The notes below the pieces were generated by a model. The model was not told the origin of the DNA. It ran no database searches and saw only the letters and a program-made list of their open reading frames with translations. Below are positions 11,355 through 21,553 of a stretch of 64,000 bases of DNA, one piece after another. Every line of letters starts with the position of its first letter. The stretch's first letter is position 1. The translations under genes were made by a program, and so were the position numbers. Origin of the DNA: Rhizoclosmatium globosum (Eukaryota; Chytridiomycota; Chytridiomycetes; Chytridiales; Chytriomycetaceae). The stretch spans positions 496,001 to 560,000 of the forward strand of contig MCGO01000001.1 in the NCBI GenBank assembly GCA_002104985.1. Direction: 5' to 3'.

Positions 11355-13871
11355 TCATGCATAATATGGCCCCTCCTCATACCCTGTTGACAAGAAATCC
11401 AGATTTCTGAAAACATTCAAGTTCTTTTCATCCGCAGCCTTCGCCAAATCCGGCCGGTTCACTGTAACAAAAGGAACGGTATTTAGTCAGCAGCGAATCG
11501 AATATCAGAACTATTTCAAAACTCACAGTATCGATCCATCACCATCCAAAGTGTATTCCACGTACTCCCTGACGCCATAGAATGCATCTCCCAAACCCGT
11601 TCCTCATACCCCTTCCCAGCCCAACTCCATCCCCAGCCGCAACAACACTCTGCACATTCATCTCCTGACACTCCAGAATCGCAACCAAATGCCTCACAGC
11701 ATCAGCATACTTGCCCAACTGCAAATACGCAATAGCAACATTATACCTTGCGCGCAAGAAATCCGGGTTCAATTGCAAGGCGCGAGTATACGCTTCCAAT
11801 GCGCGGGAGGGGTCTTTTGAGTTTGCAAGTGTTGCGCCGAGTTTGTTCCAGAGTTGGTAGTCTTGTGGGTGGGAGGCGAGGCAGGATTGGAAACAGTCCA
11901 TGGCTTTTGCGTGGTCGCCTGAAATGTTGAAGAGGACTCCGAGAGCCATTTGTGGGCCTGCGTCGAAAGAGGTTGCTGATGAGAGGCGAGCGGCGGCGAG
12001 GAATGTTGCTGTGAGGTGTTCGTGGTGGTTGAAGTTTGTGGCAGGTTGTTGGGAGAGGAGGTGTGAATATTGTGGGTTGTTTGCGAGCCATCCTTCAAGA
12101 GCTTTATATGCCTCACTGAACATGCTTTCGTTGGTATATGATACAGCAAGTGCAATGTGGCTGTCTAGAAGTGTAGGATCAAGTTCGATGGCTTTACGAA
12201 GTGCATTGATGGCAGCTCCTTCGTTCTCGTTCTCTTGTTGACGTAAACCGAGATTTTTCCATGATGTCGCATCCATGGGATCAATTTGAACTGCTGCTTC
12301 CAATGATAATATCGAGTCACTCAAGTTTTGGTGTGACGCCACGTCTTGAGCCGTTCCAATGGCTGGCTCACGTACGGATTGCTTGGAACAAAGTCGTAAT
12401 TATTTTGTAGTTCAAGTTCTTCCATAAACGACCGAGAAGTGTGGTTGGTTGAGATCCATGGCCATGGTGTTGCTAGGTTGCCCGATACTGTTCCAAGACA
12501 TTTCGAGCTCCTCCCACTCTTTTTCTTTTGATTCCATAACAGCTGGATTTAGTCGCCCCATTCGAGCTGCTGCAGAACCAGTTCCGGTTTGTTGATAAAA
12601 TCATTGAATGCATCTTCCATCGTGGCATAATCGTCTTCTTGAGCTGGATTCCCAATTGCTCTGCTTCGGCGGCATTAGCCGTCGAAGTAGACAAAAAGTC
12701 ACTCGTCCAAGACAAAGGCTGTTTCTGTTCGTCAGACAACTGGTATTGAGACACGTAGTCGTCATCTCCAAGATAATAGCCCGAACTTCCTCTCATTCCA
12801 CCGGCCACTTCATTGACCCAATCATCACTAACACTTAAAGGAGCCTGGTTTCGTGTAGCAGACGATGTTGATACTCCGTCCTTCAATTCAACACCTTATT
12901 CCCTTCAACCCCCAACTGACCGTCCCGAATCTGCTTCATGAATTCAATAAACTTTGAGTTTGCAAATTTGGGATTGGTTGCGCCATCGACAGTCTGAACC
13001 AGGTGACCAGCAGTTTGTGCGAGGAGAGAAGACGCGTCAGAACCCACAATATTGACTTCCGGTTGTTGTTGCGTAGATGTGGCGTATTCTGCAGCCCAGT
13101 CTTGCTGATCTTGAATTGGGGAGGGTGTATTGGCATGGGCTGTTGCTTCCTCAAATGCTTCATCAAAGGCCTTGTCGTCATACTGCTGTTGCAAGACAGA
13201 CGAAGGATGTTGTTGATGTATTGGAGTGTTGATGCTGGGAGATGCGAGGAAGGGCTGAGGAGTAAAGAGCTGGTTTCGATTGCGAGGAACAAAGCGAGAC
13301 TGGTTTTGAAACGCAGTGACAGGCTGTTGGTGCTGCTGCTGCATTGAAGGAGGAGTGTATTGAACAGGATTCATTTGAACCATCGCCTCTAGAGTTGAGA
13401 TGTTAGTGGAGACCGAGTAAGAATGATGTAATCGCACACACCCTTTCCCTTTGCGCGTCCAAATGCCTCATCAAACAGTCCAAACTGATCAAATTCGTGA
13501 CTTTGGTGGAACTGCTGCTGGATTCCGGCTTCAATAGGGATGGTTGAAGAGACAGCTCGTTGCGCATCTGGTTGAAGTCGAATGGATTCTGGACATTCGC
13601 TGGGCCTGTGCCTGTGTTTGTGCGTTGAAGAAGGCATCGGGGCCAGCCGACTGGACCTGGTTCTGTTTGATGGTTTAGTTTTCTGAAAGGGTGTTCGAGT
13701 GTTCAAGTGGCGTTGGACGTACTCGGCCGAATCGAAGTGGCGCCGCCGAAGTCGACGACGCCGCCGAAGATGAGTCACCGCGAAACTGAAGCGCCGCCCC
13801 GAAGACGATGTTGAGTGTTGCACAAGGTTCTTCAGTGCCGAAGCGTTGCCCGTCGAACAACTTGCGTCCAT
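11355..13871 (-). CDS. PEX5: peroxisomal targeting signal 1 receptor Pex5, frame broken as written
   Basis: The N-terminus MDASCSTGNASALKNL has the conserved export cysteine of Pex5. The middle has Trp-x3-aromatic pentapeptides that bind Pex13/Pex14 (WAAEY, WTSDF). The C-terminal half is a TPR domain beginning LSDSILSLEAAVQIDP, including DYQLWNKLGATLANSKDPSR and NPDFLRARYNVAIAYLQLG. The last exon after an intron at about 11.5 kb ends NVFRNLDFLSTGYEEGPYYA. Pex5 brings PTS1 cargo (C-terminal SKL type) to the peroxisome. Conserved blocks sit in different frames without introns between them: around 13,660-13,565 (two or three changes), 12,660, 12,545, 12,430, 12,369 and 11,625. All but one need a single missing base. 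I favour sequence error; a decayed copy is the alternative. The start shown is the ATG after an in-frame TTG-CAC. Confidence 0.85.
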
Positions 13872-14008
13872 GTGCAAATCAGGAAATGAAAGGGAGTTTC
13901 AGAGTGCCACTTTCTGACCTGACAAATGCAAGTACCTACCCACGTGCCTTTGTTTGTATTTATCCTTATTAATTTATTCGATATTAAGTTCCTTAAAAAG
14001 GGAGCCAG
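13872..14008. promoter_or_regulatory. shared divergent promoter interval, PEX5 / TMEM237-like
   Basis: These 137 bases separate the start codons of two genes running outward. Both promoters and 5' leaders must fit here. No TATA box stands out. The right half is AT-rich (TTTATTCGATATTAAG). Confidence 0.4.
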
Positions 14009-16841
14009 ATGGATTCCGACTCATCATCTGGAACAAACCGGCCACCCCGACCCAATTCGGCTCAACGACGAGGCGGAATCCAACCTTTTGCTGCTCCTCA
14101 TGCTCCACCGCGTGCTATAAATGTTCGTGGGCTCGCTCGTCAGCGTCAGAATCTGAGGATTCTGATGCAACATCGCGACTCTCTGCACGCGAAATTCTTC
14201 AAAATGAATTACGAGCACATAGAGCGAGTATTTCAACTTCAAGTAGTTTGAATTCTTCAGCGGCAAACTTGGATGGAAGGCGCAGTCGTTCAAATTCAGG
14301 TTTGATCATCCTGTCAAACTCACCATCTCATGACATAATATACAAAAGGATCTTCCTCTCGCGCGTCATCAGTGCAACCTTCGTCATCTAAACCACCGAA
14401 ATTACGGAGACCTTCAGTGCCTCGATCAGAATCTACAAGTGGCTCACAGTCCCGCAGTGAACAATCGTCAAGGCATTCCCGCCGAGACTCTGCAGATTCT
14501 GGCTCTGAATCACGAACACCACGTGCATCAAGTATCCATAGGAGTCGCGAAACATCCATCAGACCGTCAGCCCTTGAGGCTTCAATTGAATCACTGCGTA
14601 CAAGTGCAACAACAGAAGCTTCAACAAAGAAAAGTGCATCTTCGTCGTCTTTTTCAACTGCGTCCGATCATAGCAGAACTCATAGTGAACGCAGCCAACC
14701 ACCAGCCCGACCCACGTCTCGTGTTCCAGAGAAATATGTGCGCAGCAGAGCGGGATCTTCCATGTCTAAAGTGAACTCTGACAGTAGCGTGGAAAAGGAG
14801 GAAGCAGTAGTGAAAGCTTGCCGTTATCAGAATCATCAACAAGTTCTCAATCAACTTCAAATGGATCCACGTCAAGTGGTACAGCCCAATCAGATTCCAA
14901 CAAATCTTCTGAACAGTCATTCGTTACAACTACTTCATCCACATCACTTTCATCATCCGACTCATCGAGAAGCACTCGAACTTCATCCTCATCACTCACT
15001 GCCACTCGACGAGACAGATCAAGGTCAACAGCGCGGGATCGTCATCAATCTTCCCAAGCCCCACCAAAAATTACAATCACAACTCCCCTCGATTTGGGAC
15101 TCAAGAAAGTTCGTCCAGGACACAAGTCCAAACACCATGGACACAATTCTGAGTTACCCCCTCTACCCACAAGTCCAGTACCAAAACATCCAGATCATGA
15201 AGGTATGAATTGAAATCGTCTTTTCAATTAACATTAATTCTAAAAACACACAGATTCACGGCTTCCACTCCGGCCGACACTACTTCCACACATAGCAAAT
15301 CTACAAAACTCAAAATTATTTCCCTACAACTGGGGCAGCGGTTATAGTCGCTGAAACAGATTTACTGAAACCAGCCCAGTCTCGGTCTCGTGCACCATCT
15401 GTTGCTTCGCGCCATAGTGATGCTGGAGAGACGCCGATTCACCACGAACCTACGGAATTGAGTGAAAAGGAGGAAGAAGAGGACAGAATTAGAGCTCTTT
15501 TGACGAGTAGTGCGGCAGTATCGAGTAAAAAGAGTAAGAACAAGGATCGAATGGATGCAACGGACACTGGAAACGCGATGGCGGGAACTCTTTTCGCCAG
15601 AGCTGCTGAAAATAATGTCGGACCTGTGATTGAATCTGGTGATCCAGATATCGTGTTTGTTGACGGTGAGCATTTTTGAGAAAACCTCAGCAACTGAAAC
15701 AAAGGTTTCCAGATGGAGGAAAGTTTCGTCATTTGCGTAAACTGAAAGCCGGCGATGAAAGAGACCCAGACGAAGACTCTCAATCGTTTGATGAGCAACT
15801 GCATCGTTTATGTGTCGTAAGTCTGCATTGCTGTATTTTCTTCAACTATATGAACCCTTTGTTTCAGGGAATAGATACAACCTGTTCGTACATCCTCCAA
15901 ACTGGTCACGGTTTATACGCAGGAATCTGTTTGCTTTCAATCTGCCTCTTCCCTACCTGGATCCCTCTGATAACACCCCAGACAAACACGTACGTATTCG
16001 TCGAGGCTTTTGTAGCGTTTTATAGTCCTGTTGCGATGCCTGTATCGCGTGTCTTTAATGTACTAGGTACGGCAAGTGTCCTTGCTGCGTTGGATGGAGG
16101 TATTGATGGAGCTGGAGAGGGAATTCATCGGATGAATCGGTGGTGGAAGAATTTGAGGGGTATGGTGAGTGGTGTTGGAGCTGTTAGATGGTGGAGGAGG
16201 AGAAGCGGAAGAACGAAGCGACTTGCTGGGTTCCTAGCCGTATTTTGTGAGTTTGCGCCTTTGTACTCATCTTGCACTGAACTTTGAACTTTGTACGATA
16301 CCAAGGCGCGGCTATATCGTACATTTGTACGATTGTTATGGTTTACGTGGACGATCGGTTGTATGAATCGCAACTAGGAGCATTTGGAGGAATTTATGGA
16401 AACGGAAATTGGTACACTTGAATTTCATACCAACTTTCAAACTCACTTTTGTACAGGTATCTCAACGAAACCACAACCACGTCAATCAATGGTACCGAAT
16501 CCACCGAAACAGTGCTTACACGATACAACCCTTCTGCTATCAACGCTACCTTCAATGAGTTTTATCCACTTGCATCCGAAGATATTGTAATCTGGCAGAA
16601 TTTAAATTGCACGCGCGGGGTGTTTGGCGTTTCTGGGTGGTTCTTTTGTTGTCTTGCACGAATGATGGTTGCCAGGAGGAAAGGAAAACACAGTGCCCCA
16701 AGCGACGGTGTTGTAAAGCACAAAACCAATAGAACTAGAAATTGGAAGTCGTTGATTTGTCTAAGTGACGCTTTTAGAATAAACTTACGTGTCTTTGATG
16801 GCATAGAATTCAAGAGTATCGGTTCGCCGTTGTTCTTCTGA
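14009..16841 (+). CDS. TMEM237-like ciliary transition-zone membrane protein, frame broken as written
   Basis: The first half is a long Ser/Arg/Thr-rich disordered region starting MDSDSSSGTNRPPRP and ending in an acidic stretch (SEKEEEEDRIRALL). The second half has membrane segments: TGHGLYAGICLLSICLFP, a second at YVFVEAFVAFYSPVAM with LGTASVLAALDG, a third AAISYICTIVMVYVDDRLYE rebuilt across an intron, then NLNCTRGVFGVSGWFFCCLA. Order and spacing resemble the TMEM237 family, which sits in the ciliary transition zone. The match is to overall architecture rather than a unique motif. Introns were placed at about 14,300, 15,203-15,253, 15,670, 15,820, 16,247 and 16,410. Frame changes at about 14,140, 14,810, 15,255 and 15,325 each fit one lost base. 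The exact C-terminus after 16,700 is uncertain. Confidence 0.55.
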
Positions 16842-16930
16842 AATTATCACTCATTACCTCTCATTACTCTTTGGTTCTACAGTCTTTCATCCACTTTCTT
16901 CAGACTTTCTTCCTCTGAACTCAACACTCT

Positions 16931-17700
16931 ATGGACGCGAGTGCCGCCAACGCATCAACGCACTTTGTGTGCGACTCCGTCATGGACCTTCTCCTAATTG
17001 AGACAGTCGCCTTAATGTCCAACAGCGGCACGTCGACCTCAGGAACCCTCTCAACGACGGGCCTAACCGGCGACGAAGACCGCGAAGCCGCCTACTTCAA
17101 ACTCGAAATGCTTGGCTACCGCGTTGGAATGGGCCTGACCGAAAAGTGCGCTCACCTTCAATTGGACGACCCAAAACGAGACATTGACCAACAACACATC
17201 ACAAACAAACAGAGCAACCCGCGACCGTCCCCGGTTCGCAGACAACCTCGAAATCGTCAAATTCATTTGTAAAGACTTTTGGCTCGCCGTGTTTAATAAG
17301 CAAATCGATAACCTGAAGACGAATCACAGAGTGTGTTGATTGTTGGATGTCAACGGGCTTTCTCATTGCATCAATAACAGGGAATCTATGTGCTGACGGA
17401 TAACAACTTTCGATGGTTCTCGCGAATGTCTGCAAACTCGGCAACAGAAACGGCGCAGTTGGCGTTTCCTGTGAGTCCTTTCTTTGGTTGCGAAGTTCAT
17501 CTGTTGAACAACGATGTCGATATAGCATGCTGCGTTCCCTTGTGGTTTAATACGAGGTGCACTTTCAGCTCTGGGAGTTGCGAGTGTTGTGATTGCCGAA
17601 GTCTCCAACACACCACAATGTATGCCAATCTCTGTTCTCTCCATGAGCACTCACCACGTATACACCAACAGGCACTTTCCAGATCAAGTTCCGCACTTGA
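16931..17700 (+). CDS. TRS33: TRAPP complex subunit Trs33 / TRAPPC6
   Basis: Five exons (16931-17145, 17213-17330, 17381-17470, 17526-17619, 17672-17700) total 546 bases, 181 residues, normal for Bet3-fold TRAPPC6. Conserved blocks are [22 protein letters not shown], a [17 protein letters not shown] block with [11 protein letters not shown], and [15 protein letters not shown]. The end is [15 protein letters not shown] with VASVVIAEV and a short CTFQIKF tail. Trs33 is part of the TRAPP tethering complexes that act as exchange factors for Ypt1/Rab1 and Rab11-type GTPases at the Golgi. The frame is clean in every exon, in contrast to its neighbours on both sides. Confidence 0.92.
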
Positions 17701-18288
17701 GAAGAAATAAACTTTGTTTTGTAAAAGAATCGTTTTATTGGAAATCGGTTTGATTGTGAAGAGAGGAGGGGAGGATGTATGATCACGACACGCCGAAACA
17801 CTCCTTTCCTTCAAAGAAGAAGGGGTAAGAGCAAAGCTACCGCCACATCAGTTATTGTTCCTAAGTTGTAGAAGGGGCGAACTGCGTGAAAGTCAATGAA
17901 GGTGCAGCTTGCCCGGCAAATTTAGGGTGACTCGTGAGTGTAGGGGAAAGGGCAGATGCGTAGGATATCAGAGGTGAAGTCCTATGTGGTTCTTGCTATT
18001 GAGATCAAGAACCAGATAGGGATGTACAAAAGAGGAAAGGGATGGTAGGAACGTGTTTGAGAGATAACAACCGTGACAGGTACACTGAACAGCACCCATC
18101 ACAACCTATGCTCTCATTTTAATCGTGTCGGGCGTAAGAAGAGTCGTTTGCTTGGAGGCGTATAGCACCGGCCCTGCAGAAAACACCAGACTTGCGAATG
18201 ATATGTAATGAAAAAAAAGAGGAAGGAGGCCCCATTGTTCTGCTTTTATAGCCTTCCGTTCGGGGACTTTTCAAGGTATTGCATTTAT
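17701..18288. other. intergenic, no gene recognised
   Basis: The 588 bases between the convergent Trs33 and esterase genes contain only short frames without recognisable motifs. Near 17,702-17,735 and 18,205-18,220 there are A-rich stretches suited to 3' ends. I see no RNA gene here. Confidence 0.5.
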
Positions 18289-19206
18289 TTATGTAAAGAG
18301 TCGTTGCACGATATCTTGGATGACGGAATCTCCAAACGCCGCGTTCCAATACTCATTCTTGACGATGCAATCAATGTGTGCCAAAATGGGCGAGTCGGAT
18401 GAATCGCAATCCGTGTCCAAGTCATTGAATTTAAGCCTGCCAGTATTTCTTCACGTGTCCATTGGGATCCCTTGAAGGACTTGGTTCAGCATAAGGTAGA
18501 TCAGAAATATCCTCCAATCGGGGCTGTGTCGACGTTTTACTGCTCAAGATGGGAATAGAATTGAACATGCCCCACAATGGTTTGCCAAACGTTTCTGTGG
18601 GGTTGGCAAAGATGCATGGGTTGTCTGCACGAATTGCTGCAGTTTCGAAGAACACGGATGGATCGTGTGTGACCACGCGTATGCTGTTCGAGAGCGAAAA
18701 GATGCGAGTGGAATAGTGTATGATGGGTCCGTTGCCATTTGAAGGAGTAGTGGAGATGATGGGTTGTCATTAAGAACAAGTTCCTTTCCCATCTGTCCTG
18801 CAAATAGTTCCACAGCGGGGGACGGAACCAGGCCTGAATATTTGGAACCAAGATGCGGTGTTGCCACACTCACGTAATGTGCAAGTGTGATAGAAGGGTG
18901 GGTTGATGCCACGAGTTTGGCAACGCAACGAGCTTTCACGCCACCAAGGGAATGCCCGACAAGAGACAATTGGATAGAATCGTTGTTGGATTGCCGTTGA
19001 ATCCATGCAGATATTTCATCGACGATGCGTTGCGACTGTGTTACGATACTGTCTGTAGTTCTTTCATGGTTGCATTCCACCAAGAGACAGTGAACCGAGT
19101 CCTGGCAGGCACGCCGCTCTGCCTCCAAGCCAATCTGCCTTGCAAGAAAGGCCAAGTCCGAAGCGTACCCTTGGAAACCGTGGATGAGGACAATGAGATG
19201 CATCAT
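18289..19206 (-). CDS. alpha/beta-hydrolase serine esterase (DUF676-like lipase), frame broken as written
   Basis: The N-terminus MMHLIVLIHGFQGYASDL has the oxyanion HGFQG turn, and the nucleophile elbow is LVGHSLGGVKARCVA. The stretch VSVATPHLGSKYSG after the elbow is typical of DUF676/ROG1-like lipases. After FRSRTAYA the frame must shift at about 18,675 to reach VVTHDPSVFFETAAIR, where the family has its late conserved segment with the catalytic His region. Two more one-base shifts near 18,458 and 18,437 (an A run in the second) lead to a well-formed tail ending FGDSVIQDIVQRLFT at 18,289. Without them the protein would stop at 18,431. No signal peptide is present, so it is probably cytosolic or membrane-peripheral. 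Substrate is unknown. Confidence 0.72.
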
Positions 19207-19263
19207 TTGTTTCTTGGGTAGTTACTTTTTCGATTGTCCATTTTCTCTTCTCAGACTTGATTG
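19207..19263. promoter_or_regulatory. very short divergent promoter, esterase / Mmc1-like gene
   Basis: Only 57 bases lie between the two outward-facing ATG codons (19,206 on minus, 19,264 on plus). Both transcripts must start within this gap or inside the opposite coding region. No obvious TATA element is present. Confidence 0.4.
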
Positions 19264-21468
19264 ATGCCTTTGTTAACTCACGCACGGCGTCTTCCGCCCT
19301 TCGCGACTCGGCTTTCGCGGCGCCAGCATTCGGACACGTCGATTGCGTCTGTTGCCGAACGAGTGCGGGTTTTGCAGAGCCAGGCCGAGGGGGCGTCGAG
19401 GTGCGTTTCTTTACTGTCTTAAAACAAACACTGGTCTAACGTGGCGATCAATCTACTGGAAACAGACTCGAGGCTAAGAAGCCGGGCGACACCTTCCGCA
19501 TTGCTGGTACGTGTGGAATGTGGATCGTGTGAAATGCCTGCGTGCTAAACAAAATACAGTTGTTGGAGACGCCCTCGTTGGAAAGGAAGAGCTTGTGAAT
19601 GCCCTTCTTGAGAACCCGCAAGTCTCTGAATCGTCAATGAGAAGAAGTCGTTGGCGGATGGATTGAAGGACGCGGATGTCGTGACTGTGAGGTGATCCCA
19701 ACCGACACTCTCTTCAAACAACCATCGAATCTGACCTCGTCCTCGTTAGCTACGGCTCAACCTTCTCAAAAACCGCAAATGCATCTCGTCGCCAAACAGA
19801 TATTGAACTTGGCCTGGACTGGCTCAAGAACTTCAACACGGAATTTGTCGTCGTTCCCTCAACGTCAACCCCTGCCTCCTCGGACCTCGTCACGAAAGCC
19901 GATCTCGCCATCCTCGTCACTTCATCTGCCTCTCCGCTTTCCTCAAAGCTCGACGCTGACTTTCTCGACAAGTTTGCCGATAAGCCAAACGTTGTAATTG
20001 CCGTGAACTCAGTTGGAAACAGTACCCACTCCGCCTCCGATATCGAATCATTCGTTTCGTCTCGTATCGCAGAGATTTCTTCCTCAGCTCCGCAACTCCC
20101 AGTCTTCACCATCAATACAAAGGCGGCTCGTACTGCTCAACGCGACACCTCGTCTCCAAACTTTTCTCAGGAGTGGGCAAAATCAGGCGTTCAGGACTTG
20201 AAGACTAGAATCCTTCAAACTGTGGGGAAAATTGAGGCTCGTCAATCTGTGCAAGACGCTGGAACAGGTTACTCGGCACGTCTTGTCGCCTCATCCTTCT
20301 CAAAGATGTCGACAACTCGATTGAACTCTTGGAAGCTGTTGAGAAGCGTGTCCAAAAAGTGTTGTTGAAGGGACTTGTGTCAGAGCAGGAGCGATTGCGT
20401 CTTGGATTTGTGGAGAGTGATTTGAGTGGTGTTGGTGAGAAAGTCGGTGGTTTGTTGGCAAGTGTTCGGGATTACTTTAGAGGTGTTGGAGTTGGTACCC
20501 TGATATGGCGAAGTGACACTGTTGCTGTGGATTTGGAGGCTAGAATTCGCGGTAACTCCTTGTCGCAAGCCGAATATCGTGTAAGTGGCAGTGATCTATT
20601 CAGTCGCATGTTAGGTGTATGAACTGAAAACGTCTCTCGGGATAGATGACCTACGCTATTGGAAAACTCAATGAAGGGTTGTACACTCTCTACGCGCGTA
20701 CTCGCGCCGAACTCGCTTCTCTTGCTGGCGAGGCTCATCCATTGTCGGCGTACACTTCGACAAAGGACCTTCAGTCTGATATCACTAGAATCATTGATAT
20801 TCTCGACAAGCAAGCCCCTGCTAAGAACGGAGGTGTTCAAGTAGACGCTTTTGTTTTGAAGAACTTGGTTTCCTCTGGGTTTGATGTTTCTCAAGAAGTC
20901 GAGGATATCCAAAACAAGGCTGATTACACTGTTCGCAGCTTCTTTGGATCTCAGGTGCGGGTTTTTGTTCTTTTAGAAATTGTGTTCTGTTCTTAACTTT
21001 GTGTTTTGCTAGTTGCTCTTTGCTACAGGTGGTGTGTTTGCCACTTACCTTGGTGTTCCATGGGCCATTTCTATTCCATCTACTTTGTTGGTGTCTGGTG
21101 CTGGTGAGTTCCTTTTTACTGTCATCTCATCTCTAATTGCATTCATCAGGTTTCGTTTTCTCCAACCTACGTTGGTCATCCATCCAAGACAGATTCGTTT
21201 CAAAGATTACCGAGGAGCAAAAAACCCTTGAATCTAAATTATTGGTATTATTTTGTCCCCTTTGTAAATCTTTGTCTAACAAGCCACGTGCCTTTTCCCT
21301 AAACAGGATGTTTACGACAGAGAATTTACTCGTGTGGTGTCTGACCCATTGGCTTCTATCGTCAAGATGTTGATTAGCGCTATTGAGAGGCGTATTGCCG
21401 AAGCCAAGGAATCGAGAGTCAAGATTCAGGCTTTGATTAAGGAGATCGATGATGTATCTCCAAAGTAA
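19264..21468 (+). CDS. mitochondrial Mmc1-like / dynamin-like GTPase-related protein, frame broken as written
   Basis: The start MPLLTHARRLPPFATRLSRR is a strong arginine-rich mitochondrial presequence. After two introns the G-domain-like start FRIAVVGDALVGKEELVNAL appears; it has the Gx4GK phosphate loop but Glu where active GTPases have Ser/Thr. Downstream are LVLVSYGSTFSKTA, ADLAILVTSSASPL and KPNVVIAVNSVG, spaced like switch and specificity segments of a dynamin-type fold. A hydrophobic hairpin follows (LLFATGGVFATYLGVPWAIS), then a long helical tail ending IKALIKE-like, VSPK. This layout fits the fungal Mmc1 family of mitochondrial inner-membrane proteins; the family name is inference. 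Frame changes occur at about 19,635, 19,700 and 20,290. Confidence 0.5.
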
Positions 21469-21553
21469 AGGGACTCTTTGGTTTCTATTTCGTTTATTCT
21501 ACCCATTCCCTTCGTCCCGAGATTAAAACGACGAATTTCTTCACTTGATATTA

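Noticed and set aside
13675..13860. Alternative PEX5 exon in another frame at the N-terminus
   Set aside because: The ATG at 13,871 gives the conserved cysteine-containing Pex5 start, while the alternative frame has no start codon or similarity.
11355..15400. Programmed ribosomal frameshifting as the cause of the frame changes
   Set aside because: There is no shared slippery motif at the sites, they occur in many unrelated genes, and several fall in simple homopolymers where lost bases are a common sequencing error.
18208..18402. Possible small plus-strand gene downstream of Trs33
   Set aside because: The opposite strand here encodes the well-formed C-terminus of the esterase once two one-base shifts are allowed, so the plus-strand frame is a shadow.
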